From: Kribbella sp. NBC_00382
GTDB lineage: Bacteria; Actinomycetota; Actinomycetes; Propionibacteriales; Kribbellaceae
DNA length: 64,000 nt
Direction: 5' to 3'
Assembly (NCBI RefSeq): GCF_036067295.1
Contig: NZ_CP107954.1
Coordinates: 5,022,001 to 5,086,000 of the forward strand
The translations under genes and the position numbers were made by a program. Under the pieces are notes generated by a model, which saw nothing but the letters and a program-made list of their open reading frames with translations, was not told the origin of the DNA and made no database searches. Within the stretch, counting starts at the first letter, position 1, and the number at the start of each line of letters is the position of its first letter. Positions 9,100-20,223 of the stretch are shown here, in pieces.

Positions 9100-9644
9100 C
9101 GGTCCTCCTTCAGCTTGTGGCCCAGACTCTTCAGCGCGCGGGACGCGGTCGATCGCACGGAGACCTCACTGATGCCGAGGGTCTGCGCGATGTCGGCGTC
9201 GGACAGATGCAGATAGAACCGCATCACCAATACTTCCCGCCGCCGGGCCGGTAGCGTCGCGAGCGCCGCCAGTACCTCCCGGCGGTCCTCGCCGATCATT
9301 GCCGCGCTCTCGGCCGACCAAACCGCCGGCTCGGGCTGGCCCCGGTGCAGCAGGGCGAGCTTGCGGCGCCGGAGTACGGATCGGCTGGTGTTCAGGACAG
9401 CGGACCGCAAGTAGGCCTCGATCCGAGCGAGGTCCTTGATGCTGTCCCAGCGCCGGTATATCGCGGCGAAGGACTCCTGTACCGCGTCCTCGGCCGACGG
9501 CCGGTCCCCGAGCATCAGCAGCGACAGCCGCACCATCCCGGCCCACTGTTCCCGGTACAACCGGGTGATAGCAGCCTCCCGATCCGGCGCAGCCCCAGGC
9601 GGCGCCGAAGCTCTGCTTCCCCCACCAAGCATCATGTCGCTCAC
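9096..9644 (-). CDS. SigE-family RNA polymerase sigma factor (sigma-70 type)
   Basis: A 182-residue alternative sigma factor. Region 2 is visible (ITRLYREQWAGMVRLSLLMLGDRPSAEDAVQESFAAIYRRW). Region 4 follows (LPARRREVLVMRFYLHLSDADIAQTLGISEVSVRSTASRAL). The start is GTG at 9644, with ATG alternatives a few codons in (9635, 9632). It is divergent from lepA and translationally coupled to the propeller-like membrane protein. The signal it responds to is not evident. Confidence 0.88.
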   Translation of the reverse strand: MSDMMLGGGSRASAPPGAAPDREAAITRLYREQWAGMVRLSLLMLGDRPSAEDAVQESFAAIYRRWDSIKDLARIEAYLRSAVLNTSRSVLRRRKLALLHRGQPEPAVWSAESAAMIGEDRREVLAALATLPARRREVLVMRFYLHLSDADIAQTLGISEVSVRSTASRALKSLGHKLKEDR

Positions 9645-9729
9645 AGTAAAGAGACACCGGCTCAGCGCATTTGTTGCAGCTCAGGCCGGTGAGAGACCGT
9701 GGATGCGGAAATGGTTGGTCTGTCATGGG

Positions 9730-11663
<1,934 letters not shown>

Positions 11664-11664
<1 letters not shown>

Positions 11665-12575
11665 TGCCGGTCGACATCCCCGCGGAGTTCCTCAAGGTCG
11701 GTACGCGCGGTCCGGACTGGGCCGACTGGCTGGACAGGTTGCCGAAGCTGGTCGGCGAGTTGCTGGCTCAGTGGGAGCTGCGGGTCGACGGCGGTTCGGC
11801 GTACGGGGAATGTGCTTTGGTGGTACCCGTTCTCGCCAAGGACGGTACGCGCGCGATGCTCAAGGTCCAGTTTCCGCACGTGGAGGCCGAGACCGAGCAT
11901 CTCGCGTTGCGCGCCTGGGACGGGAACGGTGCGGTCAAACTGCTGCGGGCCGATCCGCGCCGGTTCGCCTTGCTCCTGGAGCGTCTGCAGCCGCGTGACC
12001 TGACGACGGTGGGCGACCTCGAGGCCTGCGAGATCGTTGCCTCTAGCTACAAACGGCTGCATGTCGCCGCGGGGCCGCAGTACCGGCCCTTGTCGGGCGA
12101 GGTGAAGCAGTGGATCGAGGGCTTCCGGCAGCTCCCCGCCTCGGCGCCCGTGCCGCACCGGTACGTCGAGCAGGCGATCTCGCTGGCCACCGATTTCGCC
12201 TCTGACCCGGCCTGCGACGGCAAGCTGATCCACAGCGACCTGCACTACGAGAACGTACTGGCCGCGGACCGCGAGCCGTGGCTGGTGATCGACCCCAAGC
12301 CGCTCTCCGGAGACCCGTACTACGAAGTCGCGCCGCTGATCTGGAACCGCTGGGACGAGGTCGTCGCCACCGGCGATATCCGCTTCCGGGTCCGCCAGCG
12401 GTTCTACACCGCCATCGACACCGCCGAGCTGGAGGAAGAGCGCGCCCGCGACTGGATCGTCGTCCGCCAAATGGTCAACGTCCTCAACGCCCTCCGCGCC
12501 GCCACCCCCGACGCGTTCCTCCCACAGGACTGGCTGACCCGCAACATCGCCATCGTGAAGGCCATCCAGGACTAA
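11664..12575 (+). CDS. Aminoglycoside O-phosphotransferase-like kinase (APH(6)/hydroxyurea-kinase family)
   Basis: A 303-residue protein-kinase-fold enzyme. The ATP-site lysine region is MLKVQFPHVEAETEHLALRAW. The catalytic loop is LIHSDLHYENVL, with Asp and Asn in the usual positions. The metal-binding segment is VIDPKPLSGDPYYEVAPLIWNR, characteristic of streptomycin 6-kinase relatives. It starts on a GTG that overlaps the lepA stop, so it is translated with lepA. Family members inactivate streptomycin or hydroxyurea by phosphorylation; the substrate here is unknown, and many chromosomal homologues have no known resistance role. Confidence 0.82.
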
Positions 12576-12607
12576 ACCGGTAGCAGGATGCGCCATCACG
12601 AGAGAGC

Positions 12608-13276
12608 ATGGCCGGTATGCGCGTGCTGACGGTGAATGTGGTGGAAGGGTTGATTCCGGGGCCCAAGGAGACGGGGTTCACGGCGATCGACAAGTGGCCG
12701 CAGGCCGGGCGGGTCGGGGTGGGTTTGCGCGGACTTGCCGGTGACCGCGTGTGCGATACGGAGAACCATGGCCGGCCGGACCAGGCGCTCTACGTTTACG
12801 CCGAGGAGGACGCGAACTGGTGGGCCGGTGAGCTCGGGCGAGAGATTCCCAGCGGGCTGTTCGGTGAGAATCTCCGGACCGACGGCCTGGACGTCACCGG
12901 GGCCTTACTGGGTGAGGTCTGGCGTCTCGGTGACGAGGTCGAGGTGATGGTCCGCGCTCCACGGATCCCGTGCATCACCTTCCAGCACCGGATGGGCGAA
13001 CCCCGTTGGGCCAAACGGTTCCATCAAGCAGGTCGTCCGGGTGCATATCTGCGGGTCGTCCGCACCGGGTCGATCGCGGCCGGGGACCCGATCACGATTG
13101 TTCATCGCCCTGACCACGAGGTCACCATCGGCCACTTCTTCGGTGACCAGAATCCGGCGAAGATGCAGGCCATGCTCGATTCGGGCGTCGACCTGTGGGA
13201 CGAGATCCGCGACACCGCGAAGCGGGTCGCTGCCCGTCACTCGGTCGGTCTCGGCGCGGAGTACAAGGAGCTGTGA
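12608..13276 (+). CDS. MOSC domain-containing protein (YiiM-like)
   Basis: A 222-residue protein with the MOSC core: GLAGDRVCDTENHGRPDQALYVYAEE, then SGLFGENLRTDGLDV and a conserved Cys in RAPRIPCITFQHRMGEPRWAKRF. MOSC domains carry sulfur or molybdenum-cofactor chemistry; YiiM-type proteins contribute to reduction of N-hydroxylated compounds. The start is ATG at 12608; a second ATG at 12617 (MRVLTVNVVEG) is equally plausible. The 3' end overlaps the following MFS gene by 4 nt (GTGA). Confidence 0.85.
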   Translation: MAGMRVLTVNVVEGLIPGPKETGFTAIDKWPQAGRVGVGLRGLAGDRVCDTENHGRPDQALYVYAEEDANWWAGELGREIPSGLFGENLRTDGLDVTGALLGEVWRLGDEVEVMVRAPRIPCITFQHRMGEPRWAKRFHQAGRPGAYLRVVRTGSIAAGDPITIVHRPDHEVTIGHFFGDQNPAKMQAMLDSGVDLWDEIRDTAKRVAARHSVGLGAEYKEL

Positions 13277-14493
13277 AGGGGCTGATTCCAGAGCCGGGGC
13301 CGCTGCGGCCGCTGGCTCTCGCGACGCTGCTCAGCCGGGTCGGCAACGGGCTGCTGATGACGGTCAGCGTGCTCTACTTCAACCGCATCGTCGGCCTGTC
13401 GATCGCGCAGATCGGTCTCGGGCTGACCATCGCGGGACTCTTCGGCCTGCTGGCCGGCATCCCACTCGGGCACCTGGCCGACCGCCGTGGACCGCGCACG
13501 CTGTTCGTCATCCTGGGCGCGTCCGTCGCCGTACTGTCCCTGTCCTACCTGCTGGTGGAGACGTTCTGGCAGTTCCTCGGCGTCGCCATCGTCCTGACGA
13601 TCCTGGACCGCGGAGCCGGCAGCGTCCGGGCAGCGCTGATCGGCGCCGTGACCACTGGCAGCGGCCGGGTGGCTGCTCGCGCCTACCTGCGGGCGATCAC
13701 CAATATCGGCATCATGGCCGGCGCCGGTGTCGGAGCGCTCGCGCTGCACTTCGACACCGCCCTGGCCTACCGGGTGATGTTCGTGCTCGACTCCGTTCTC
13801 ACTCTCACCTCGGCCTTCGTCATCCTGGCCGTCCCGCGGGTCGCGCCGCAGCCGAAGAACGAGGACGGCCCGGTCTGGGTCGCGCTGCGCGATCGCGGCT
13901 ACCTCGCCGTCGCCGCGCTGAATGCCGGGATGTCCATCCACTACGCCGTACTGGACGTCGCGATCCCGCTGTGGGTGGTCGATCACACCCAGGCGCCGCG
14001 CTGGACGGTCGCGCTGCTGCTGGTGGTCAACACCGTGGTGGTGTCGCTCTTCCAGGTCAGGTCGAGCCGGGGAATCGCCGATCCGACCAGCGCCGCCAAG
14101 GCCACCCGGACGGCAGGATGGTTGCTGCTGGCATCAATGGCCTTGTTCGCCGGCGCCTCAGGTGGCGGGGTCGTCGTTGCAATCACGCTCCTGGTGCTGG
14201 GCGCGTTCGTGCAGGTGATCGGGGAGCTGCTGCAGTCGTCGGGCTCGTTCCTGCTCAGCTACGACCTTGCGCCGAACCAGGCCCAGGGGCAGTACCAGGG
14301 CGTCTGGGGAACCAGCATGTCGATCAGCACGATGGTGGCGCCGACCGTACTCGCACTGCTGCCGCTCGGCCTCGGCGTGCCGGGGTGGATCATCCTCGGT
14401 GTCTGGTTCGCCGTGATCGGCGTCTTGTTCGTACCGGTGGTGCGCTGGGCCGCCACCCGCCAAGCTCAGCAGATGGCGGCCCAGCCCGTTTAG
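13273..14493 (+). CDS. Major facilitator superfamily transporter
   Basis: A 406-residue membrane protein with about 12 hydrophobic segments. An MFS-A-like loop (GIPLGHLADRRGPRTLFV) sits between helices 2 and 3. The GTG start at 13273 overlaps the MOSC stop, so the two are coupled; the frame extends further upstream only inside the MOSC gene. The type of substrate (drug efflux or other) is not readable from sequence. Its 3' end overlaps the convergent csxA gene by 4 bases. Confidence 0.88.
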   Translation: MKGLIPEPGPLRPLALATLLSRVGNGLLMTVSVLYFNRIVGLSIAQIGLGLTIAGLFGLLAGIPLGHLADRRGPRTLFVILGASVAVLSLSYLLVETFWQFLGVAIVLTILDRGAGSVRAALIGAVTTGSGRVAARAYLRAITNIGIMAGAGVGALALHFDTALAYRVMFVLDSVLTLTSAFVILAVPRVAPQPKNEDGPVWVALRDRGYLAVAALNAGMSIHYAVLDVAIPLWVVDHTQAPRWTVALLLVVNTVVVSLFQVRSSRGIADPTSAAKATRTAGWLLLASMALFAGASGGGVVVAITLLVLGAFVQVIGELLQSSGSFLLSYDLAPNQAQGQYQGVWGTSMSISTMVAPTVLALLPLGLGVPGWIILGVWFAVIGVLFVPVVRWAATRQAQQMAAQPV

Positions 14494-17400
14494 GAGACGG
14501 TCAGGCTGTCTGCGTTCGGGCCGCCGTTGGCGGTTGTTGCGACTGCTTTGATCTTGTTGCTTCCGGCCACCAGATTCACGATGATCGTCTTGTCCTGCCA
14601 GGTGTCCCAGTTGCCGGTACTGGCGAACGCCAGCCCTGACGAGACGACTGTGCCGTTGACGGAGACGTTCATCGGCCGGTTCACCGTGGTGCCGTTGGCG
14701 TACCGGAGTACGACCGTGGCCGGACCCGCGGCAGCCGCGTTGACCGTCCACTCGACGGCGCTGCCGACCGCGTTGTCATAGTTGACGAAACCGCGACCGG
14801 TGAAGCCCGTGTGGTTCGACTCGACCACGCCGGACGTGATCGTCGCGTCCTCGGCCTCGTAGACGACCGGCTGAGGATCAGTCGGGCCGCCGCCGTTGCC
14901 GGGGATCGTCTGCGTCGCGGTGTTCCACCCGGACACCCGCACCGACGGCGAGGCGCCGTTCAAATCCGCCGTCCGGTACGACGCCCGCAGCACCACCGTC
15001 TCGCCTGGCCAGAGCGAGACCGCGTTGTCGTTCCATTGCACCGGCAGTACAGGCTTGCCCGCCGCCCCGACGATGTGCGCGTCGAGGTAGAAAGCCGGTG
15101 TCTTGGCCGTCGACGTGTTCTTCAGCGTCACCGTGGTCGTCGTCGTGTCACCAGCAGCGGTCGTTGAAGCGTTCGCCGAGACGGGCACCTGGGCCAGACT
15201 CGAGAGCCCGCTCAGGTCGGCGTAGCTGGTGGTCGGCGTGTAGTACCAGTCGGTGTTGTTCCAGTCGAGCGTGTCCGCCTTCGTGGACAGCCAGTACACA
15301 TTGCGGCTGACCTCGACGCCCGACGAGTTCGTCAGGACGAGCTTCGCCAAGTACGTCGTCGAGAGCCCGCTGACCGCCGGGATCGTCAAAACAGTCGTCT
15401 TCCCACCGTCACCCGGCACCGACACCGACGCGGACTGGTTGAACTTCTCCGTGCCGTCGATGTTGTAGAGCTTGACCGAGGCCGTCAGCCCGGAGGCCGC
15501 CGCGTGGTTCTGGTTGATCACGGCAACGGACTTGGTGTCGTAGGAGTACTGGATGTGCAGCGGCTCGTTCGCCTTCTTGGCGCCGTAGTACGCGCCGTTC
15601 TGGTCGAGGTACGTGTCGAACAGCTGCCAGTGCAGCGACGTCCAGCCGCTGTTGAGCATCCAGTAGATCAACCCGGTCGACGGGTTCGACGAGTCGGTGA
15701 AGTTCCGGTTGTGCGACTCGAACTCGGACCGCACGTTCTCGTACGCCGCCAGCTGAGCTTTCTTGACGTAGTCGGCCAGGTTCGCAGGAGCTCCGTACCG
15801 GCCGGTCAGCGCGTTGCCGAACAGCTTCAGGTTGCCGAAGGTCGACGACGAGGACCGGTGGTACTGCGTCGCCGCCGGGTTCTTCCAGAGCACGTCGAGC
15901 TCGGCGGGCGTCAACATCCGCTGCAGCGTGTCCATGGTCGGGATGTCCGGTCCGGCCGAGGTCTCCGAGTTGAAGCCCCAGGCGCCGCCGGAGTCGGTGT
16001 GCGCCTTGTCGTACCAGTAGTTCGGCGGCACGTAGTCGTAGGGCCCGTTCATCTTCATCCCGGAGCTGCCGAGCTGCGGCGACGACTTCGCCGACGCGGC
16101 CGGGATCACCGGGGTCTTCCAGTCCGCGGCGTTCAGCGCGTCCAGGTAGTTCTTCTCGATCGTCGCGTTCGGCGCGAAGTCGCTGCCGATCAGGAACGTC
16201 AGCACGCTCGGGTGGTTGCGCAGCCGCTCGGCCTCGGCCGTCATCGACGACTTGGCGGTCACATAGTCCTCGGCGGTCCAGGTGTTGCCCTGCTCGCCGC
16301 CGTTGACCTGGCCTTCCCACTTGTCGCAGCATTCCCAGCCGGGCATGGTCAGGACGCCCAGCTGGTCGGCCAGGTCGAAGAACTCGTCGGGTTCGATGTG
16401 TCCCTCGAGCCGGACCGTGTTGAGGCCCAGATCCTTGACGTACTTGAGCTTGTCGGCCGCGTACTTCGCATCCCAGCGCAGGAACAGATCCGGCGACCAG
16501 CCACCACCCTTGACCAGCAACGGCCGGCCATTGATCGAGTACGCCCGCCCGCCACTGCTGTTGAGCGGCGCCTTCACGTCCCGTACTCCGAACTTCTCCG
16601 ACGCGCTGTCAGACGTAATACCGGACACCGACGCGGTCACGTCGAAGGAGTAGAGCGGCTGCCCGCCCATCCCAGCCGGCCACCACACATTCGGGTTGTC
16701 CACCCCGACCGTGGCGAACGTGACGGTCTTCTTCTCCTTGGCCGCAAGGGAGATCGACTGACTGACCGGTACGCCGGCCACGGTACCGCTGACCGTCGTC
16801 GTCACGGCCGCCGTCGAGTCGTTGCGGACATCGACCTTGGGCGTCAGGTCGACGTGGTTGAGCGCCGGGACCGTCAGCTTGGTGACGACATGGGCGTTCC
16901 GCAGCGCGACGGGACCGCTGTGCCGGACGACGACGTCGCGGACGATCCCCATGTTCTGGTCGGGCGGCGTCTGGGCCCAGTCGATCCAGCCCATCGTGAG
17001 GTCGTTGTTCGGGTCGTTCGGGTAGACCTTGAACGCGACCGAGTTGCTGCCGGCATGGACCTGCGCGGTGATGTCGAGGTCATGCCGGGTGTACGCGCCG
17101 GCGGTCTGGGTCTTGTCGGCCACCCGGACCCCGTTGACCCAGACGTCGGTACGGGACAGTACGCCGCTGAAGTCAAGGTAGGTGCGTTGACTCGGGTCAG
17201 TCACCTGGATGTCGGAGCGGTACCACCACGGCACGGTGAACTGGGCCTTGTCGACGTTCTTCATGTTGGTCGAGAAGAACGGGTCCGGGTACTTGTTGTT
17301 CTGCAGCAACCCGGCGAACACGGTCGAGCGCGACGAGACCGGCAGCCAGCCGGTGGTCGGGAAGCCCGGCTTGGTGACGGCGGAGTCGTCGGAGACCTGG

Positions 17401-17543
17401 GCAGAGGTCTGCAACAGGAAGCTCGGGATCGCAGCGGCAGACGGTGCTGCCTCTGCTCTGGGCAAGGCGCCGGCGGCGGGGATCGCCGTACAGACGCCGG
17501 CGACCAGGGCGGTCGCGAGTAACCAATGGGGCAAGCGCAGCAT
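14490..17543 (-). CDS. csxA: Secreted exo-beta-D-glucosaminidase, GH2 with C-terminal CBM
   Basis: A 1017-residue enzyme releasing glucosamine from the non-reducing end of chitosan and its oligomers. A signal peptide (MLRLPHWLLATALVAGV...) precedes the GH2 sugar-binding, Ig-like and TIM-barrel domains. GWECCDKWEGQ is the family signature. The acid/base region is IGSDFAPN (Asp455) and the nucleophile region is WGFNSETSAGP (Glu527). Their spacing of 72 equals that of Asp469/Glu541 in Amycolatopsis orientalis CsxA as I remember it. About 125 C-terminal residues (YEAEDATITSG...) form a CBM35-like module. A candidate ROK-type operator lies just upstream. Confidence 0.92.
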   Translation of the reverse strand: MLRLPHWLLATALVAGVCTAIPAAGALPRAEAAPSAAAIPSFLLQTSAQVSDDSAVTKPGFPTTGWLPVSSRSTVFAGLLQNNKYPDPFFSTNMKNVDKAQFTVPWWYRSDIQVTDPSQRTYLDFSGVLSRTDVWVNGVRVADKTQTAGAYTRHDLDITAQVHAGSNSVAFKVYPNDPNNDLTMGWIDWAQTPPDQNMGIVRDVVVRHSGPVALRNAHVVTKLTVPALNHVDLTPKVDVRNDSTAAVTTTVSGTVAGVPVSQSISLAAKEKKTVTFATVGVDNPNVWWPAGMGGQPLYSFDVTASVSGITSDSASEKFGVRDVKAPLNSSGGRAYSINGRPLLVKGGGWSPDLFLRWDAKYAADKLKYVKDLGLNTVRLEGHIEPDEFFDLADQLGVLTMPGWECCDKWEGQVNGGEQGNTWTAEDYVTAKSSMTAEAERLRNHPSVLTFLIGSDFAPNATIEKNYLDALNAADWKTPVIPAASAKSSPQLGSSGMKMNGPYDYVPPNYWYDKAHTDSGGAWGFNSETSAGPDIPTMDTLQRMLTPAELDVLWKNPAATQYHRSSSSTFGNLKLFGNALTGRYGAPANLADYVKKAQLAAYENVRSEFESHNRNFTDSSNPSTGLIYWMLNSGWTSLHWQLFDTYLDQNGAYYGAKKANEPLHIQYSYDTKSVAVINQNHAAASGLTASVKLYNIDGTEKFNQSASVSVPGDGGKTTVLTIPAVSGLSTTYLAKLVLTNSSGVEVSRNVYWLSTKADTLDWNNTDWYYTPTTSYADLSGLSSLAQVPVSANASTTAAGDTTTTTVTLKNTSTAKTPAFYLDAHIVGAAGKPVLPVQWNDNAVSLWPGETVVLRASYRTADLNGASPSVRVSGWNTATQTIPGNGGGPTDPQPVVYEAEDATITSGVVESNHTGFTGRGFVNYDNAVGSAVEWTVNAAAAGPATVVLRYANGTTVNRPMNVSVNGTVVSSGLAFASTGNWDTWQDKTIIVNLVAGSNKIKAVATTANGGPNADSLTVS

Positions 17544-17580
17544 GGATGGGCCTCCTGGGGCGGGAGTGGGCCGCTGATCG

Positions 17581-17597
17581 TTAAGAAAGTTTCCTAA
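17581..17597. promoter_or_regulatory. Candidate ROK-repressor (CsnR-like) operator of csxA
   Basis: TTAAGAAAGTTTCCTAA is an imperfect palindrome (14 of 17 positions), 38 bp upstream of the csxA start. Boxes of the form TTAGGAAA-n-TTTCCTAA are associated with ROK-family control of chitosan-degradation genes (CsnR) as I recall. No ROK gene lies in this window. Confidence 0.5.
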
Positions 17598-17674
17598 TAA
17601 TCAAAGCCGATGCTAACGCCGCGAGAACCCGCTGACAACGGACAGCGCAGGATTGACTCCGCCGTGTCAGGGCG

Positions 17675-18439
17675 TCAGTGGGTGGGTTCCACGTAGCCGA
17701 GCGCCGCGGAGATCTTGCGGGCCGCCTCGATCGCGGCCGGTGCCATCAGGGCTACCTGGGCGATCGACTGCTCCAGCGACAGTGTCGAGATGCTGACTGC
17801 GGCGATCGCCGTACCGGTGTGGTCGTGGATGACTGCAGCGACGCAGCGGATGCCGGGCTCGTTCTCTTCGTCATCCAGGGCATAGCCGCGGGACCGGACC
17901 TGGATCAGGTCGGCCTTCAGCGAGGCTGCGGTGGTGTGAGTCAGGGGAGTGCGGGCGGGCAGGCCGGTACGGGTGACTAGTGCGTCGAGCGCCTCATCGT
18001 CCTTCTCGGCGAGCAGCGCCTTGCCGATGCCGGTGCAGTGCAGCCAGAACGCCTTACCCACGCGCGAAGGCATCCGGTACGGCTTGGGGCCGTCGAGCCG
18101 GGCGACGTAGATCGCCTCGTCGCCGTTGAGCAGACCGACGTGGACAGTACAGCGGGTCTGGGCGACCAGGTCGGCCAGTACCGGCCGGGCAACCGTGGCC
18201 AGGTCGACGTTGGTGAGCGCGTGGCCGGCGAGCCGCAGCGCCTTCGGGCCTGGGTGGTACGAACCGTCCTCGGACTGCGCGACGAATTCGTGTTCGACGA
18301 GCGAGGCCATGATCCGGTGCACGGTCGATTTGGCCAGGCCGGTGGCCGTCACCACGTCGGTGAACCGGGAGTGCTCGAGGACGGCATCGAGCACCATCAG
18401 CGTCTTGTCGATGGCCGAGGGCGAACTCATGTCGCTCAT
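17675..18439 (-). CDS. IclR-family transcriptional regulator (KdgR-like)
   Basis: A 254-residue regulator. The N-terminal winged helix-turn-helix reads TATGLAKSTVHRIMASLVEHEFV and is followed by an IclR effector domain (KALLAEKDDEAL..., RGYALDDEENEPGIRCVAAVI). It is the third gene of the kduI-kduD-iclR set (11 bp after kduD), so it most likely controls this pathway in response to a pectin-derived keto-acid. The TGGAACA-type palindromes upstream of kduI and the symporter are its probable targets. Confidence 0.88.
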   Translation of the reverse strand: MSDMSSPSAIDKTLMVLDAVLEHSRFTDVVTATGLAKSTVHRIMASLVEHEFVAQSEDGSYHPGPKALRLAGHALTNVDLATVARPVLADLVAQTRCTVHVGLLNGDEAIYVARLDGPKPYRMPSRVGKAFWLHCTGIGKALLAEKDDEALDALVTRTGLPARTPLTHTTAASLKADLIQVRSRGYALDDEENEPGIRCVAAVIHDHTGTAIAAVSISTLSLEQSIAQVALMAPAAIEAARKISAALGYVEPTH

Positions 18440-18450
18440 CCTGTCACCTC

Positions 18451-19218
18451 TTATCTGGCTAGCCAGCCACCGTCGACGGCCAGTACGTGTCCGTTGACGT
18501 AGTCGGATGCTTCCGAGGCCAGGAAGACCGCGGCGCCGACCAGGTCCTCGGGCCGGCCCCAGCGACCGGCCGGGATGCGGTCACGAATGGCCGCCTCCCG
18601 GTCCGCGTCGGCCCGTAGATCGGTCGTGTTGTCGGTACTGATGTACCCGGGAGCGATCGCGTTCACCTGTACGCCGGCCGCGCCCCACTCGTTGGCCAGC
18701 GCCTTCGTGAGCCCGGCGACCGCATGCTTGCTCGCCGTGTACGCCGGAACCGTGATCCCGCCCTGAAAGCTCAGCAGGGAAGCGATCGTGATGATCTTGC
18801 CGCTGCCGTGCGCGACCATCGCCGCACCGATCGGACGAGTGACCGCCCAGGTGGAGTTGAGGTTCACGTCGATCACGTGCTGCCAGTCGGCCGCCCCCGT
18901 GGCTGCCGCTGGCGCGCGCCGGATCGTACCGGCGTTGTTGACCAGGATGTCGATTCGGCGACCCGTCGCAGCGGCTCCCTCCACCGCTGCGATCGCCGCC
19001 TGTTCGACCGCTGCCGGGTCGGCGAAATCGGCCGTGACGATGGACGCCTCGCCGCCGCCGTTCTCCTTGATCGCTTCCAGCGTGTCTTCCAGGGCGGCGT
19101 CGCGCGCCATCAGGATCAGGTCCGCACCGGCCGCTGCCAACCCGGCGGCGATGGCGGCGCCGATACCCCGGCGCGCGCCGGTAACCAATGCGGTCTTGCC
19201 CGTGAGGGAGAAAGTCAC
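18451..19218 (-). CDS. kduD: 2-dehydro-3-deoxy-D-gluconate 5-dehydrogenase (KduD), SDR family
   Basis: A 255-residue short-chain dehydrogenase that reduces 2,5-diketo-3-deoxygluconate to 2-keto-3-deoxygluconate in pectin/uronate breakdown. The cofactor loop is TGARRGIG, NNAG follows, and the active-site YTASK lies in GGITVPAYTASKHAVAGLTKALANEW. The C-terminus EASDYVNGHVLAVDGGWLAR is typical. The start is GTG at 19218, overlapping the kduI stop (GTGA); the frame continues upstream only inside kduI. Pairing with kduI fixes the assignment among the many SDRs. Confidence 0.9.
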   Translation of the reverse strand: MTFSLTGKTALVTGARRGIGAAIAAGLAAAGADLILMARDAALEDTLEAIKENGGGEASIVTADFADPAAVEQAAIAAVEGAAATGRRIDILVNNAGTIRRAPAAATGAADWQHVIDVNLNSTWAVTRPIGAAMVAHGSGKIITIASLLSFQGGITVPAYTASKHAVAGLTKALANEWGAAGVQVNAIAPGYISTDNTTDLRADADREAAIRDRIPAGRWGRPEDLVGAAVFLASEASDYVNGHVLAVDGGWLAR

Positions 19219-20054
19219 CGCAAGTCCTTCACGTCGACACCGTCCATGTCCGCGAAGGCCTGGTTCTCGCCGGCCATCGCCCAGACGAAGCTGTACGCCG
19301 CGGTGCCGACGCCGGAGTGGAGCGACCAGCTCGGCGAGATGACGGCCTCGCGGTCGGCGATGATCAGGTGCCGGGTCTCCTCGGGCTCGCCCAGCAGGTG
19401 CACGATCCGGTCCGACTCGGGCAGCCCGAAGTACAGGTAGCACTCGGTCCGGCGGTCGTGGGTGTGGGCGGGCATCGTGTTCCAAGTGGAGCCCGGGTGC
19501 AGGGTGGTCACGCCGAGCACGATCTGGCAGCTCTGCACGCCGTCGGCATGGATGTACTGGTCGATGGTGCGGCGGTTCGCGGTCTGCTGGTCGCCGAGTT
19601 CGAGCCGGTTGCCCTCGCCGGGCTGGACGAGCGTGGTCGGGAAGTCGGTGTGCGCTGCCGCGGAGAAGAGGTAGAACGCGGCGTCGGTCCCTTCGAAGAC
19701 GACCTCGCGGGCGCCGCGGCCGGCGTACAGGCAGGCGCCGGTGACGAGCTCGAACTTGGTGCCGTCGACGGTCACGGTGCCGGGGCCGCCGACGTTGACG
19801 ATGCCGGCCTCGCGACGCTCGAGGAAGTACTCGCTGCGCAGCTCCGGCCAGGTGCCCAGGGTGAGCGGGCCGCTGACCGGGCTGGCCCCCGCCAGCACGA
19901 TCCGGTCGTGGTGGGTGAGCACCGCGGTGATCGTGTCCGGGGTGAACAGGTCGTCGACCAGGTACGTCCGGCGCAGCGCGGCGGTGTCGAACCCGGGCAC
20001 CTGGTCGGGGTGGGTGGCGTGCCTGACCTGGAGGGCTTTCTGCGGCGAATTCAC
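19215..20054 (-). CDS. kduI: 5-dehydro-4-deoxy-D-glucuronate isomerase (KduI)
   Basis: A 279-residue cupin-fold isomerase converting 5-keto-4-deoxyuronate to 2,5-diketo-3-deoxygluconate, the step before KduD. The zinc site is visible as MPAHTHDRRTECYLYF, with a later His in SWSLHSGVG. Length and the N-terminal RHATHPDQVPGFDTAALRRTYLVDDLF match the family. It is the first gene of its operon and divergent from the sodium symporter. An inverted repeat overlapping its start codon (20054-20068) is a candidate operator. Confidence 0.94.
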   Translation of the reverse strand: MNSPQKALQVRHATHPDQVPGFDTAALRRTYLVDDLFTPDTITAVLTHHDRIVLAGASPVSGPLTLGTWPELRSEYFLERREAGIVNVGGPGTVTVDGTKFELVTGACLYAGRGAREVVFEGTDAAFYLFSAAAHTDFPTTLVQPGEGNRLELGDQQTANRRTIDQYIHADGVQSCQIVLGVTTLHPGSTWNTMPAHTHDRRTECYLYFGLPESDRIVHLLGEPEETRHLIIADREAVISPSWSLHSGVGTAAYSFVWAMAGENQAFADMDGVDVKDLR

Positions 20055-20183
20055 AGAACAAGGTTCTATCTAGCGGAACAATCTGTCAAACCTTGTCCGC
20101 GTCATGGGCTGAACGTTCCCGATTGGTGTCGGTCCTTGTTCCACCTATTGACACCTGGTTCTGGTGGATGGAACCTTCCTTCA
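20054..20183. promoter_or_regulatory. Cluster of candidate IclR/KdgR operators between kduI and the symporter
   Basis: Four sites resemble the palindrome found at 21748. They are CAGAACAAGGTTCTA (20054-20068, arms AGAAC/GTTCT), CGGAACAATCTGTCA (20074-20088), TCGGTCCTTGTTCCA (20129-20143, opposite orientation) and TGGAACCTTCCTTCA (20169-20183). Each keeps at least one GGAAC/GTTCC half-site; I count 10-11 of 15 matches for each. The arrangement suggests one regulator repressing both divergent transcripts. Confidence 0.55.
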
Positions 20184-20223
20184 CATTCCGCCCTTGCAGG
20201 ACAAGCCATCTTGGAGGCTTCCG

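Noticed and set aside
9436..9729. N-terminal extension of LepA by about 98 residues
   Set aside because: It lies antisense to the sigma-factor gene and does not resemble LepA N-termini.
15504..17522. 672-residue antisense frame in csxA
   Set aside because: Low-complexity Arg/Val/Gly/Asp translation typical of the opposite strand of a GC-rich gene.
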